A stretch of 60,635 nucleotides of DNA from a virus: positions 1-60,635 of the IMG/VR virus record IMGVR_UViG_3300020222_000019. One strand, 5' to 3'. Below the pieces are notes generated by a model. That model had not been told where the DNA came from, did not search any database, and worked only from the letters and a program-made list of their open reading frames with translations. Made by a program: the position numbers and the translations under genes. This document shows, piece by piece, positions 15,460 through 23,326 of the stretch; positions within the stretch are counted from its first letter, which is position 1, and each line of letters starts with the position of its first letter.

Positions 15460-15886
15460 TCTTATTCCCATTCTTTTTTCTTTCTTGTCTAACAATAGTT
15501 AATGTATTTGATAGTGTCCAGTAAGATTCCCAGAACCCACCTCTATCATCAAGGAAGATGTTTGCATATAACTTTCCATTAATACCATAAGGTCTATCCC
15601 ATTCTGGGTGCATTTCATTTATTCCGTGGACTTCAATACCTAAAGTTTCAACTTGTTCTTTTGCATTTTGTAATTGGTCCTTACTTCTTGCTGTGTTTAT
15701 CAAAAAGTATATTCCTTGTTCTTGACATTCCAAAATCAAATCAACCATTTTTTTACAGTTTTCTTTGATTTCTTCATTATAAGGAATGATTGTATCGTCA
15801 AGGTCACAGGCAATTATTATCTTACCGTTTTTCAACCATTCCTTAGCTAATCTGTTTGTATAAAAATTTGCGTGATGTCTAATCAT
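15449..15886 (-). CDS. HAD-superfamily hydrolase
   Basis: A 145-residue HAD-like phosphatase. Motif I is IIIACDLDDTIIPYNEE (~residues 22-38), motif II is INTARSKDQLQ (~77-88) and the acidic motif IFLDDRGGFWESYW is near 110. It is small and lacks a large cap, like phage 5'-nucleotidase or polynucleotide 3'-phosphatase relatives. The substrate is unknown. The C-terminal KKNGNKNEQ overlaps the next gene's start. Confidence 0.75.
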   Translation of the reverse strand: MIRHHANFYTNRLAKEWLKNGKIIIACDLDDTIIPYNEEIKENCKKMVDLILECQEQGIYFLINTARSKDQLQNAKEQVETLGIEVHGINEMHPEWDRPYGINGKLYANIFLDDRGGFWESYWTLSNTLTIVRQERKKNGNKNEQ

Positions 15887-15892
15887 AATTTA

Positions 15893-16921
15893 TTAATTCC
15901 CAAATCCTACTTTACCTAAACCTTTAATTGTTGGTGTTTTTTTCAATCCTTCAAGGTTATCTATTGTTTCTTCAAAAGTTCTACCCATAACAATAACTGA
16001 AATTACAACTTCTTTTAAATGTGACAAAGACATTCCTTCAGTTTTTTTAATCCATTCTTCAATATCAATACCTTTTAAATCTTCTTCGCTTAATTTGTGT
16101 TGGATGTATGCTCTTCTGATGTCTCCATTCGGAAGTTCCACCTTATATCTTCTATCAAAACGAGATGGTCTATTGGTAATCCTTTCCTGTAATTTTTCTG
16201 GGTAGTTTGTTGTTGCAATATAAACAACACCTTCAATTTGTTTTACACCATCAAGGATATTTAATAATCTTGCAGTTTGATGTCTACCTTCACCCGCAAG
16301 TGAATCAATGTCTTCTAATAGAACAATAAGTGGTCTATTAGGTTCAATTTTTCTAAATGTTCCAATAAATGATGTAAACATTTCAACATCTTCTTCATTT
16401 TTGATATTAATTACAATACCGTCTTTTTCAATAATTTGTTGTGATATTAGTTGGATTATCCCTGATTTACCACATCCAGGTTCACCATACATCAAAATAC
16501 CTCTTTTGTGGATATAGTTATATTTTTTATAGTTGTCGGCTCTATTCCAAAAATTATCAATGTCTTTTAAAATGTCAGTAATTTCATATGACGGTAAACG
16601 GTACAATTCGTCAGTTTTGAATGGTTGTTTTTTTACGGTATATGTTGATAGGCTACTATTCCAACCTATTTCATATACACCCGCGGGAACTTTTGGTACT
16701 GTTGGGTATGCTGGTGCATATTCATTATTTTTTAAACTACTCCAACAAGAAGGAACATCTTTGTCAACTGTTTGTTCCTCTTCCTTATCTATCACTCTAC
16801 CAACAACAGGTTCATCCATTCTTTCATCATCAGTATATTCTACAGTTTCTTCAATATATTCTTCACTCATTTTATTTCTTTTTAGAATTTCTTTTAATTC
16901 TCTTTTCCAGTTTCGTTCCAT
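15893..16921 (-). CDS. AAA+ ATPase
   Basis: A 342-residue AAA+ ATPase. It has an acidic N-terminal region, then Walker A GEPGCGKSG (~residue 145), Walker B LIVLLEDIDSL (~198), sensor 1 YIATTNYPE (~237), arginine finger region RPSRFDRR (~252) and a small helical lid. It resembles classical AAA proteins (Bcs1/FtsH-type core) without a membrane or protease domain, so it may be an unfoldase or remodelling factor. The ATG at 16921 gives MERNWKRELKEILKRNKM; an earlier TTG is less likely. It follows the 66-residue gene with a 28-nt overlap. Confidence 0.88.
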   Translation of the reverse strand: MERNWKRELKEILKRNKMSEEYIEETVEYTDDERMDEPVVGRVIDKEEEQTVDKDVPSCWSSLKNNEYAPAYPTVPKVPAGVYEIGWNSSLSTYTVKKQPFKTDELYRLPSYEITDILKDIDNFWNRADNYKKYNYIHKRGILMYGEPGCGKSGIIQLISQQIIEKDGIVINIKNEEDVEMFTSFIGTFRKIEPNRPLIVLLEDIDSLAGEGRHQTARLLNILDGVKQIEGVVYIATTNYPEKLQERITNRPSRFDRRYKVELPNGDIRRAYIQHKLSEEDLKGIDIEEWIKKTEGMSLSHLKEVVISVIVMGRTFEETIDNLEGLKKTPTIKGLGKVGFGN

Positions 16922-17094
16922 TGTTCTATTTTTTCCCAATCTTCTTTTCTTGTGGCCACTGTAATCCCATCAATATTAAAGAATACTTCATCTGTAAAAA
17001 TCCTTGGATTACTTATTTTGTTTGGGTCTACATTTATTTTATCGTAGTAGGTTCCTTCATTCGCAAACCTAACATAGATTTCAACCTTGTTCAT
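16894..17094 (-). CDS. Hypothetical protein
   Basis: A 66-residue beta-rich protein (MNKVEIYVRFANEGTYYDKI) ending in an acidic helix (REDWEKIEQWNETG). The family is unknown. It overlaps both neighbours, suggesting coupling with the ATPase and the WC-domain protein. Confidence 0.5.
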   Translation of the reverse strand: MNKVEIYVRFANEGTYYDKINVDPNKISNPRIFTDEVFFNIDGITVATRKEDWEKIEQWNETGKEN

Positions 17095-18196
17095 TTTCCT
17101 GTTGAATTAAGTGTTCTACAATTTGTTTTTCTAATTCTTCTTTACGGATTTCTAGTCGTAGTTTTAAATCTTCCAAATATTCTTCAGTATTTTCGTCCAT
17201 AACTGGAACTTCGTCTTTTCCGTGCGGTTCAAGAACAGGCATTGGTATAATACGACCACGTCTTCTCAAACGTTGAGCCGGTGCCAATCTTGGTAATTCA
17301 TCACTAACCGTAATTTTTTCTTCAGCTAGTTGTGAATCTTCTGGTAATGGTCCGTTGTGTCTTCTCATTTCATTTTTTTCATCTTCGGAAAATAATCTAT
17401 AATTTGGAATTGTAGTTGGTGATTTTGAATCACATTCCATTAGAATTATTTGCAGGATGTTCATTGGAAGACCGGTTTGTATTGTATCAATTTGTTTATC
17501 TTCCTGGTTATATGTTTTAAAAGCATAATCTTCGTGATTATTTTCAAGTTCATATTGGTTCGGAAAATATTTATAAAATGCAAACTTTTTATTTTGTTTT
17601 TTATCAATAAGATAGATTAAAATTCCTTTTGAATGGTTATAAAAATATGCAGAATCATTAACCATTGCAGTACACCATTTTGTTTGATAACCGTATGAAC
17701 AAGATGCAGCATAAGTTAGTGGTTTAAAAATCATATAATTATCGTCTTCAAAAATCTTATGAATTTCTTTTTTTGATTTTTTAAACATTTCACGATTCTT
17801 TGCCTCAAATAGCTGTTCTTCCAACATATCCCAGGAATCATATTTACTAATATCTTTTTCAATGATAACACCTTTTTCCATTAGTTCTGTGAACTCAATA
17901 AATCTTTGCATTTTATTCCAAGAAAATATAAAGTCACAAAAAAAATTTCTTGACAACATATTTTCGAAAGAATCCATTGGTACTGTTTTTTCAATTGGGC
18001 TTTGGTGAATTGAGTCTGATTTTATTGGTCGAAAACTATCTTGTTCTGATTGCCAATATTCAATTCTTTCATTCAACATTTTAACCAAAAACTGTGAATA
18101 TTTTTTGGTGTTTGTTGTGTCAAATTTTGCCAACATATTGGCAATTGTTAGATTTAAAATCTCATTTTCTTTTTTTAATTTCTTAATTCCCATCAT
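17081..18196 (-). CDS. WC-motif domain protein, paralogue 1
   Basis: A 371-residue protein of unknown function. Residues ~130-235 form a domain with FEDDNYMIFKPLTYAASCSY, then TKWCTAM and GILIYLIDKKQNKKFAFYKY. The same domain, including the upstream helical part (KDISKYDSWDMLEEQL), recurs in the gene at 23,327-24,283 and, more diverged, at 35,977-37,947. The invariant Trp-Cys pair followed by a Tyr/Asn-rich loop and a beta hairpin suggests an active or metal site. The C-terminus has an Arg-rich patch (APAQRLRRRGRIIP) and a coiled coil. Confidence 0.65.
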   Translation of the reverse strand: MMGIKKLKKENEILNLTIANMLAKFDTTNTKKYSQFLVKMLNERIEYWQSEQDSFRPIKSDSIHQSPIEKTVPMDSFENMLSRNFFCDFIFSWNKMQRFIEFTELMEKGVIIEKDISKYDSWDMLEEQLFEAKNREMFKKSKKEIHKIFEDDNYMIFKPLTYAASCSYGYQTKWCTAMVNDSAYFYNHSKGILIYLIDKKQNKKFAFYKYFPNQYELENNHEDYAFKTYNQEDKQIDTIQTGLPMNILQIILMECDSKSPTTIPNYRLFSEDEKNEMRRHNGPLPEDSQLAEEKITVSDELPRLAPAQRLRRRGRIIPMPVLEPHGKDEVPVMDENTEEYLEDLKLRLEIRKEELEKQIVEHLIQQENEQG

Positions 18197-18389
18197 CTTC
18201 TTTATTTTCTATTAAACAACTTGCTAACACATACAACTGAAATAGTACGAATATTACAATCATAAGAAAACTATTCCAGATTGTCCAATTTAAAGGATTA
18301 AATTCGTCTTGAAAAAAACATATTACTGCATACCAAAAAAATTCTTTTGCAAAAAATTCTTGTTTATTTAGTGTATACCGATTTTCCAT
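18183..18389 (-). CDS. Small membrane protein
   Basis: A 68-residue protein with an aromatic N-terminal part (FFAKEFFWYAVICFFQDEF) and a clear membrane helix (SFLMIVIFVLFQLYVLASCL), followed by an acidic tail. The family is unknown. It overlaps both neighbouring genes by a few bases. Confidence 0.5.
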   Translation of the reverse strand: MENRYTLNKQEFFAKEFFWYAVICFFQDEFNPLNWTIWNSFLMIVIFVLFQLYVLASCLIENKEDDGN

Positions 18390-18631
18390 TATCTTAAGAC
18401 AAAAGGATGAATAATAACTGCAATTTTTTCTACCCTACCTTCCTGTGGTATTACAGCTCTATCTTCTTTTACAACAATATCCATAAGTCCAGAATCTTCT
18501 TTTAATCTATCGGCCTGGATTTTAACTTCTTTTTTTGCGTCTTCTTCGTTTTTGAAAAAACCGAAATACGAATCACAGTTTCCGGTTTTATCACAAACAC
18601 CAAAAATGATGTTTCTTGCTGGTTTTATCAT
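18389..18631 (-). CDS. Hypothetical protein
   Basis: An 80-residue protein (MIKPARNIIFGVCDKTGNCD) with alpha/beta character. A segment KNEEDAKKEVKIQADRLKED is helical and the C-terminus IAVIIHPFVLR is a strand. The family is unknown. Confidence 0.5.
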   Translation of the reverse strand: MIKPARNIIFGVCDKTGNCDSYFGFFKNEEDAKKEVKIQADRLKEDSGLMDIVVKEDRAVIPQEGRVEKIAVIIHPFVLR

Positions 18632-18651
18632 AATTTAATTTTTTATAAAGT

Positions 18652-18685
18652 TAAAAAAAAGGTGATTCTATCAATGGGAATCACC
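18652..18685 (-). terminator. Terminator overlapping the RNA ligase stop codon
   Basis: Perfect 8-bp stem GGTGATTC / GAATCACC (18661-18668 and 18678-18685). On the minus strand it is followed by a run of eight T residues (18660-18652). The last codons of the RNA ligase are inside the stem and its stop codon (18671) is in the loop. Confidence 0.85.
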
Positions 18686-19801
18686 AACATTATTTTTTTC
18701 TCCATATATCAAATAGTCAGGGTTTATAACCTTTGATACTTTTCTACGGTCACCACTTTCGTGTTTTACTACAACACCTTCGTGTGGTACTTTGGTACCT
18801 TTTATATTGTTATTGAAAACAAAACTATCTTGTTTTTTTTTATTCCACCGACCCCAATGTAAAAGTTCAACCTGTGGTAAATCTAAGACATCAAAGTGAG
18901 CAGCTTCTGCTGGATAACGTTCATATTTACCATCAACCTCAACGTCAAAACCTGCAAATTTTATATCAGTTAAACCATAGTCGTAGTTTTTTTGTATTCC
19001 TACGCCATATATTTCACCATACACTATAAAACCACTTTCAAGGTATTCGTAAGTATCTTTAACGTGAGTCCATAGTTTTTTACGTATATCATATTTTTTT
19101 GCAACATCGTCCCAAACATCAGAAGAGAAAAACCCTTGTGAGTCAGAACCTTTTTCAACATTATGAGAACCATAAACATATTCAAAACCAGCCCATCTAT
19201 CACCAAAGAAAGATGTAACTCGATCCCATAAAGATAATTTTTTCTTTCTAACTATACCGTAACGAGCATTGGTCCCATGTAACTTACGAGTTATAACAAC
19301 CAAATCTTCTTCAGTAAACATATCGGGTACGTTCTTTTGATTTGGAAACTTGTAATATATGTGGAAGTTTGGATTTTGATGATACTTCATTTTACGTTCA
19401 CCTGAAACCAAAGTTATAACTTTTACTGGTGGTTCGTATTTAGTTATATCTAATACACCCATCATGTCTTGACCTTCAACAAACCCGTCTACTGACATTT
19501 TTGATTTGAAAACTTGACCTAATGACATTATTAAACATTCAGAGTAAACTCCACGAAGTTTTACAGTTCTAACTCTTCGACCATTACGGAGGTAATTAGT
19601 AACACCTAATTCATCAGATAATTTTTGTGGTATTACAGCATCAGTAGTTGCAACAACAACAAGATCATCAACCTTATATTCTCCTTTTTTGGTTATGGCA
19701 TTCCAACCACCAACAGTTACTAATTCTATATTGTCGGCACCTAGTATTTCAGATACTGAACCTATTACTCCAACATATGCTACACTATTCTGATTTTCCA
19801 T
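18671..19801 (-). CDS. RNA ligase (Rnl5/DraRnl-like)
   Basis: A 376-residue ATP-dependent RNA ligase. The N-terminal ~115 residues look like an OB-fold (VIGSVSEILGADNIELVTVG, KVDDLVVVATTDAVIP), as in the Deinococcus-type Rnl5 group. The nucleotidyltransferase domain has motif I TRKLHGTNARYG with the adenylated Lys, motif III-like FIVYGEIYGVGIQKN and motif IV EGVVVKH. Its likely job is sealing broken RNA, for example tRNAs cut by host anticodon nucleases. It has a promoter 4 nt upstream of the ATG and its own terminator, so it is a single-gene unit. Confidence 0.88.
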   Translation of the reverse strand: MENQNSVAYVGVIGSVSEILGADNIELVTVGGWNAITKKGEYKVDDLVVVATTDAVIPQKLSDELGVTNYLRNGRRVRTVKLRGVYSECLIMSLGQVFKSKMSVDGFVEGQDMMGVLDITKYEPPVKVITLVSGERKMKYHQNPNFHIYYKFPNQKNVPDMFTEEDLVVITRKLHGTNARYGIVRKKKLSLWDRVTSFFGDRWAGFEYVYGSHNVEKGSDSQGFFSSDVWDDVAKKYDIRKKLWTHVKDTYEYLESGFIVYGEIYGVGIQKNYDYGLTDIKFAGFDVEVDGKYERYPAEAAHFDVLDLPQVELLHWGRWNKKKQDSFVFNNNIKGTKVPHEGVVVKHESGDRRKVSKVINPDYLIYGEKNNVGDSH

Positions 19802-19805
19802 ACAA

Positions 19806-19837
19806 CAAATATAATTATAATATATTTAATAAACAAT
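19806..19837 (-). promoter_or_regulatory. Promoter of the RNA ligase gene
   Basis: On the minus strand TATATTTG (19813-19806) ends 4 nt before the ATG, with ATTG 20 nt further upstream in place of TTTG. This matches the Bacteroidota promoter at seven of the eight fixed positions and keeps the same 4-nt spacing to the start as other promoters here. Confidence 0.6.
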
Positions 19838-19846
19838 ATTTCCTAA

Positions 19847-19854
19847 TATTTATT
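19847..19854 (+). promoter_or_regulatory. TATTTATT box before the ParB-like gene
   Basis: TATTTATT lies 4 nt before the ATG at 19859. It is one of six boxes of this kind at 3-5 nt from a start codon, and is a putative late promoter element. Confidence 0.4.
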
Positions 19855-19858
19855 ACAT

Positions 19859-20266
19859 ATGAACCTACAAGAAAACATACAGAGAATTAAACAAATGATG
19901 GGACTTCTTAAAGAAGGACTGCACGACACATCTTGGCAAAATGAAGAGGGTGATAAAATAACTCTTATGGATTTATTAGATGCGACGCAAGACATACCTG
20001 TGGAAGAATATTCGGTAGAAGAATTAAAACCACACCTATTGACTTGGGATGGTGATGAAGATGAAATTAAAAAAATAGAAAAGTCAGATTTAAAATACCC
20101 AATATTAATATTTGTTAATGATGATGGTGAATTTATTAGTATTATTGATGGGCACCACAGAGGACAAAAGGCGGTAAGGAAAGGATTAGAGACAATTAAG
20201 GCTAAAGTAATACCAATTAATTATTTACCTAAAAAAATAAGAAAAGTTTTTTCACATCTAAATTAA
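19859..20266 (+). CDS. Tagged ParB/Srx-fold protein
   Basis: A 135-residue protein. Residues 1-20 (MNLQENIQRIKQMMGLLKEG) form an amphipathic tag of a type seen on several otherwise unrelated proteins here. Residues ~75-128 resemble the ParB/sulfiredoxin fold: YPILIFVNDDGEFISIIDGH, then HRGQKAVRKGLETIKAKVIP, with the Asp-Gly-His-His-Arg motif typical of ParB-type CTPase/nuclease domains. No HTH follows, so it is not a full ParB. The gene is plus-strand in a minus-strand region and is bounded by two copies of its own tag-coding DNA, suggesting that it arrived as a cassette. Confidence 0.7.
   Translation: MNLQENIQRIKQMMGLLKEGLHDTSWQNEEGDKITLMDLLDATQDIPVEEYSVEELKPHLLTWDGDEDEIKKIEKSDLKYPILIFVNDDGEFISIIDGHHRGQKAVRKGLETIKAKVIPINYLPKKIRKVFSHLN
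19860..19889 (+). repeat. Direct repeat, copy A (tag-coding)
   Basis: A 30-nt segment covering the start of the ParB-like gene. It matches 20269-20298 with a single mismatch. Confidence 0.8.
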
Positions 20267-20268
20267 TC

Positions 20269-20298
20269 TGAACCCACAAGAAAACATACAGAGAATTA
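20269..20298 (+). repeat. Direct repeat, copy B (vestigial tag)
   Basis: A 30-nt copy of 19860-19889, 3 nt after the ParB-like stop codon. The ATG has become CTG and the frame runs into a stop after 18 codons, so it no longer starts a gene. The stop codon of the minus-strand gene at 20296 lies inside it. Confidence 0.8.
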
Positions 20299-20808
20299 TT
20301 CTTCAGAATATTCTTTCTTCATAGATCTTGGTTCAACAAAATCCCACTTTGTGTTTTCAAATTCTGTAACCCATTCACTAACATCTTCTCTTGTCCATAT
20401 TGGACCAAAAGACGGTCTGTATTGAAATGGTAGACTATCCCTATTTTCCCACTCATCAAGTCGTTGTGTTACATCTTCAATAAAATTTTTATTCTTAATG
20501 TATTTAATCCACTCTCTGTAATCATATTCAGATTTAATATACATAACATCACCGTAGTTATAAAACTCCATTTCAGGAAATTCTAAATTTGGGTTATTGG
20601 TATAAACATCAACAATACCGTTGTCTCCGTTGTATTCACCACAAAGTTCTTTTAATGAATATAAACTGGATGGTTTTTCTTCCCAAACACTACCGAACTG
20701 ACGTACAGAACAAATGTAGATATATCCATCTTTATATGAATGAATAAATCCTTCAATTTTATTTCTCAAAGAAATAAGTTCGTCCATTGTTAGTTTTGAT
20801 AAGTCCAT
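20296..20808 (-). CDS. Hypothetical protein
   Basis: A 170-residue, Trp/Tyr-rich, acidic protein (YREWIKYIKNKNFIEDVTQR and GPIWTREDVSEWVTEFENTK). It starts with a short helix (MDLSKLTMDELISLRNKIEG). No domain was recognised. It converges with the ParB-like gene and its stop lies in direct-repeat copy B. Confidence 0.6.
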   Translation of the reverse strand: MDLSKLTMDELISLRNKIEGFIHSYKDGYIYICSVRQFGSVWEEKPSSLYSLKELCGEYNGDNGIVDVYTNNPNLEFPEMEFYNYGDVMYIKSEYDYREWIKYIKNKNFIEDVTQRLDEWENRDSLPFQYRPSFGPIWTREDVSEWVTEFENTKWDFVEPRSMKKEYSEE

Positions 20809-20844
20809 ATTATATTCAATTATTGATTTGTTTTAATTTTTCTT

Positions 20845-21102
20845 TCAATTAAATTTTACAAATTGTTTGAGTTTATCGTGTAATTTATAAGAATTTTGGT
20901 AGTAGTTACCCTTTTTGGTTCTTTTGAGTTCCTTATCGTGGTATCCAGAATTATATGCAATGTTTACCATATCTTCTTCATCTTTTTCCATATTTTTAAT
21001 ATGTTTTTGGATTTCAGATAATACATCTTTGATTTCATCATTTGATGTATTATTCTTTTTTTGTTCTAACCATATATTGAGATTTTGACGATATGTTTTC
21101 AT
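20845..21102 (-). CDS. Hypothetical helical protein
   Basis: An 85-residue Lys/Asn-rich helical protein (VLSEIQKHIKNMEKDEEDMV). The family is unknown. It shares an ATGA-type overlap with the upstream zinc-ribbon gene. Confidence 0.55.
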   Translation of the reverse strand: MKTYRQNLNIWLEQKKNNTSNDEIKDVLSEIQKHIKNMEKDEEDMVNIAYNSGYHDKELKRTKKGNYYQNSYKLHDKLKQFVKFN

Positions 21103-21512
21103 ATAATTTCTTTTTTAACTATTTTACCTTCAATAAATCTTGACAGAACAAATGATTCAACCGATTTTTCAGAATTATTAAGTAATGCCATTTCCTGAAA
21201 TAACTTTTCATAATCTTCTTCAGTTATTAAAGTGCCGCTCATTCTTCCTTTATCACCAACCATTTGTATTTTAAAAGAACCATATGGTTCTGGATGATGT
21301 TCTTCAACCATAATCAAATTATCAAATTCAGAACCTTTTGTTTCATCTAATTTAACTAACTTACCTTCATCATCTCTTTTATAGAAAGCACTTCTATGAT
21401 ACCCACAATCTGGACAAGATGAAAAAAATTCACCACTCTTATAATAATAATCTTCAAAACAATCCTGTGATTCACATCTAGGACAATCAACATAATTTAT
21501 TACACTTCCCAT
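21099..21512 (-). CDS. Zinc-ribbon protein
   Basis: A 137-residue protein with an N-terminal zinc ribbon (CPRCESQDC near residue 10 and CPDCGYHRSAFY near 33). The remainder is alpha/beta with no recognised enzyme motif. It may bind nucleic acid or a protein partner. The family is unknown. Confidence 0.6.
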   Translation of the reverse strand: MGSVINYVDCPRCESQDCFEDYYYKSGEFFSSCPDCGYHRSAFYKRDDEGKLVKLDETKGSEFDNLIMVEEHHPEPYGSFKIQMVGDKGRMSGTLITEEDYEKLFQEMALLNNSEKSVESFVLSRFIEGKIVKKEII

Positions 21513-21518
21513 AATTTA

Positions 21519-21881
21519 TTATTTATCTGTATTATACAATCCGTCTTTTTCGTCGTCTTTCATCATTTTAACTATCGCACCTTCTCTTTTGTATTTTCTC
21601 AAAAGATTGAAGATTTCCTTGATATCTGTAAATTCAGATGGTGGCGAGTCATTTCTTCCTGGAAGAAACATCACAGTAAACCCATGGTTTGCTTGGAAAT
21701 TTTCTTTAACTCTCATACCATTGATTTCACTAATATAAACCCAAGGAAAGTTTCCTGATAGTTTTACATCTATTCCTATTTTTTTAAGCCTTTCAATAAA
21801 CACTCCGAGTTTATCTGTACTTATTTGTGTGCTACTTTTTGTTTCCATTTTATATGTTCCAAATTTAGTTTTTACTTCCAT
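21519..21881 (-). CDS. Hypothetical protein
   Basis: A 120-residue protein from the ATG at 21881 (MEVKTKFGTYKMETKSSTQI). The middle is beta-rich (GNFPWVYISEINGMRVKENF) and a helical segment TDIKEIFNLLRKYKREGA follows. It resembles small phage proteins of unknown role. It overlaps the upstream gene by 17 nt. Confidence 0.55.
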   Translation of the reverse strand: MEVKTKFGTYKMETKSSTQISTDKLGVFIERLKKIGIDVKLSGNFPWVYISEINGMRVKENFQANHGFTVMFLPGRNDSPPSEFTDIKEIFNLLRKYKREGAIVKMMKDDEKDGLYNTDK

Positions 21882-22038
21882 AACATTCAAGTTTTTTATC
21901 CGTTACATTCCACAAATCTTTTTTTCCTTCCGTCATATGACAGTTGTGTTTCTTTCCGGTTCTTTTTCCGAACTCCACAATCATATCATTATGACGATTA
22001 CGAATAAGATGAGGACATTCTTTGCAAGGTTTTTTCAT
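21865..22038 (-). CDS. Small zinc-binding protein (DUF6283-like)
   Basis: A 57-residue protein from the ATG at 22038 to a TAA at 21865-21867. It has PCKECPHLIRNRHNDM and a downstream HNCHMTEG, giving a CxxC...CxxH zinc site like the small phage/bacterial DUF6283 family. The resemblance is by pattern only. A consensus promoter ends 4 nt before its ATG, so it is a leaderless first gene of a transcript. Confidence 0.65.
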   Translation of the reverse strand: MKKPCKECPHLIRNRHNDMIVEFGKRTGKKHNCHMTEGKKDLWNVTDKKLECYGSKN

Positions 22039-22042
22039 GCTA

Positions 22043-22074
22043 CAAAGTTAAGAAATGTTTTTTATTAAAACAAA
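22043..22074 (-). promoter_or_regulatory. Bacteroidota-type promoter
   Basis: On the minus strand TTTG (22074-22071), 20 nt, then TAACTTTG (22050-22043), ending 4 nt before the ATG at 22038. It fills the gap after the metalloprotease stop codon at 22075. Confidence 0.75.
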
Positions 22075-22635
22075 TTATTTTTTGAAATTGTAAGATTTTT
22101 GAATTGGTCTTTTACCATATCTTTTTTCCATAAGTTTTTGGTGTAAATCCCAATTTAATATTGATTCGTTTGTTTGTTTCAGTTTTTTTGATACTTTTTT
22201 TGTTAATTCTTCGTTAAACTCTACCCCATGTCTATCATAAAACTCATCAACCAATCTATCTGTTGACATATTGTTTTGTTTCAAAAGAATGTAAGCTCCA
22301 AGATCGGCTTCTATTTCATCTTTTTCAGAACGAGGACCGTTATGTTTCAATAATAAATGGGCAACCTCGTGTGCTTCAATAAATTTAAGGTCTTTCATAT
22401 TCAGACCATCATTACCTAAAAAAATTTCCCCATCAATTATTATTAAATTTTGTTCTGGAAAATAAAACCCATAACCATATTCATCGAAAAAATTTTTTAA
22501 CTCTAAATAGTTTGTATTGTTTTCGAAAATAACTAAAATATTAATGCCAGCTTTAAAATTACTTTCATAAGATATTAAATCTTTTTCCATTTCTTTTAAT
22601 AACTTATACTGATTTTCAGTTATAATGATTTTCAT
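22075..22635 (-). CDS. Tagged zinc metalloprotease
   Basis: A 186-residue protein. It begins with the tag MKIIITENQYKLLKEMEKDL, nearly the same as the start of the sigma fusion at 24,934 (MKIIISESQYNKLY). The metalloprotease motif is EAHEVAHLLLKH with H89, E90 and H93, and a downstream EIEADLGAYIL offers the third ligand, as in ImmA/IrrE-type enzymes. A TATTTATA box ends 3 nt before the ATG. I infer that it could be packaged and injected to cleave a host regulator or defence protein. Neither substrate nor packaging is shown by the sequence. Confidence 0.8.
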   Translation of the reverse strand: MKIIITENQYKLLKEMEKDLISYESNFKAGINILVIFENNTNYLELKNFFDEYGYGFYFPEQNLIIIDGEIFLGNDGLNMKDLKFIEAHEVAHLLLKHNGPRSEKDEIEADLGAYILLKQNNMSTDRLVDEFYDRHGVEFNEELTKKVSKKLKQTNESILNWDLHQKLMEKRYGKRPIQKSYNFKK

Positions 22636-22648
22636 ACATATAAATATA

Positions 22649-22678
22649 TTGGTGTTGTGATTTAACCCACAACACCAA
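22649..22678 (-). terminator. Terminator overlapping the phosphoesterase stop codon
   Basis: Perfect 11-bp stem TTGGTGTTGTG / CACAACACCAA (22649-22659 and 22668-22678) with an 8-nt loop that holds the TAA stop of the gene at 22662. The T-run after it is weak (TATATTTATA), and that stretch also carries the late box of the next gene. Confidence 0.7.
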
Positions 22679-23315
22679 CTAAATCATCTAGGTGATGATC
22701 TCCGGACATATCAGACCCAATCGGTCTTTTATCCATAATTTTGATTATTTCATCAATACTATATGGGTCCAACCCATTTCCATCAACACCAACATCCATT
22801 CTTTTACCATTACCAAATTTAGCTTCCCTACCAAGATGTACATGCCCGTGTAGATGGATTACACCTTTATTTAGACCGTGCCAACTTTGTAGTGGATAAT
22901 GACATAAAACAAAGTTTCTGTCATTTATTTTAACTTCCAAGTAGTGGTTTACACTTAAAAATCTATTTCGAATGTCGTCTCTGTTGTTGACTATGTGCTG
23001 GTCGTGATTTCCAAGTATTAAGTGAATGTTTTGACAAACCAATCTATCAAGGAATAAACCAATATTATCAAAACCACCAAATGAAACATCACCTAACATT
23101 ATTAATGTATCATCTTGACCGACATAATGATTTATACCATCAATAAGCCTTTCATTCATTTGGTCTATTGTTTCAAAATCCCTAACCGAATCAACTGGTA
23201 TTTCACCATCTTTTTTTCTCCAGTTTGTCACACCACGAACAATATTTTTGTGTCCGTAGTGTGTGTCTGAAGTTATATATACTTTTCCTGTTGTTAATAT
23301 TTTTTTAAAACTCAT
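22662..23315 (-). CDS. Calcineurin-like metallophosphoesterase
   Basis: A 217-residue metallophosphoesterase. Motifs are VYITSDTHYGHKNI (~residue 12), LIMLGDVSFGG (~70), LILGNHDQH (~98), FVLCHYPLQSWHG (~135) and HLHGHVHLG (~152). The layout is that of small phage-type phosphoesterases acting on nucleotides or phosphoproteins. The substrate is unknown. It is the last gene of a run that includes a WC-motif protein and a P-loop kinase. Confidence 0.88.
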   Translation of the reverse strand: MSFKKILTTGKVYITSDTHYGHKNIVRGVTNWRKKDGEIPVDSVRDFETIDQMNERLIDGINHYVGQDDTLIMLGDVSFGGFDNIGLFLDRLVCQNIHLILGNHDQHIVNNRDDIRNRFLSVNHYLEVKINDRNFVLCHYPLQSWHGLNKGVIHLHGHVHLGREAKFGNGKRMDVGVDGNGLDPYSIDEIIKIMDKRPIGSDMSGDHHLDDLVGVVG

Positions 23316-23326
23316 AATTTTTATTT

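Noticed and set aside
16621-17202. A 193-codon plus-strand frame opposite the AAA+ ATPase and its neighbour
   Set aside because: It reads as low-complexity Phe/Leu/His/Tyr sequence, overlaps three well-supported minus-strand genes, and has no family features.
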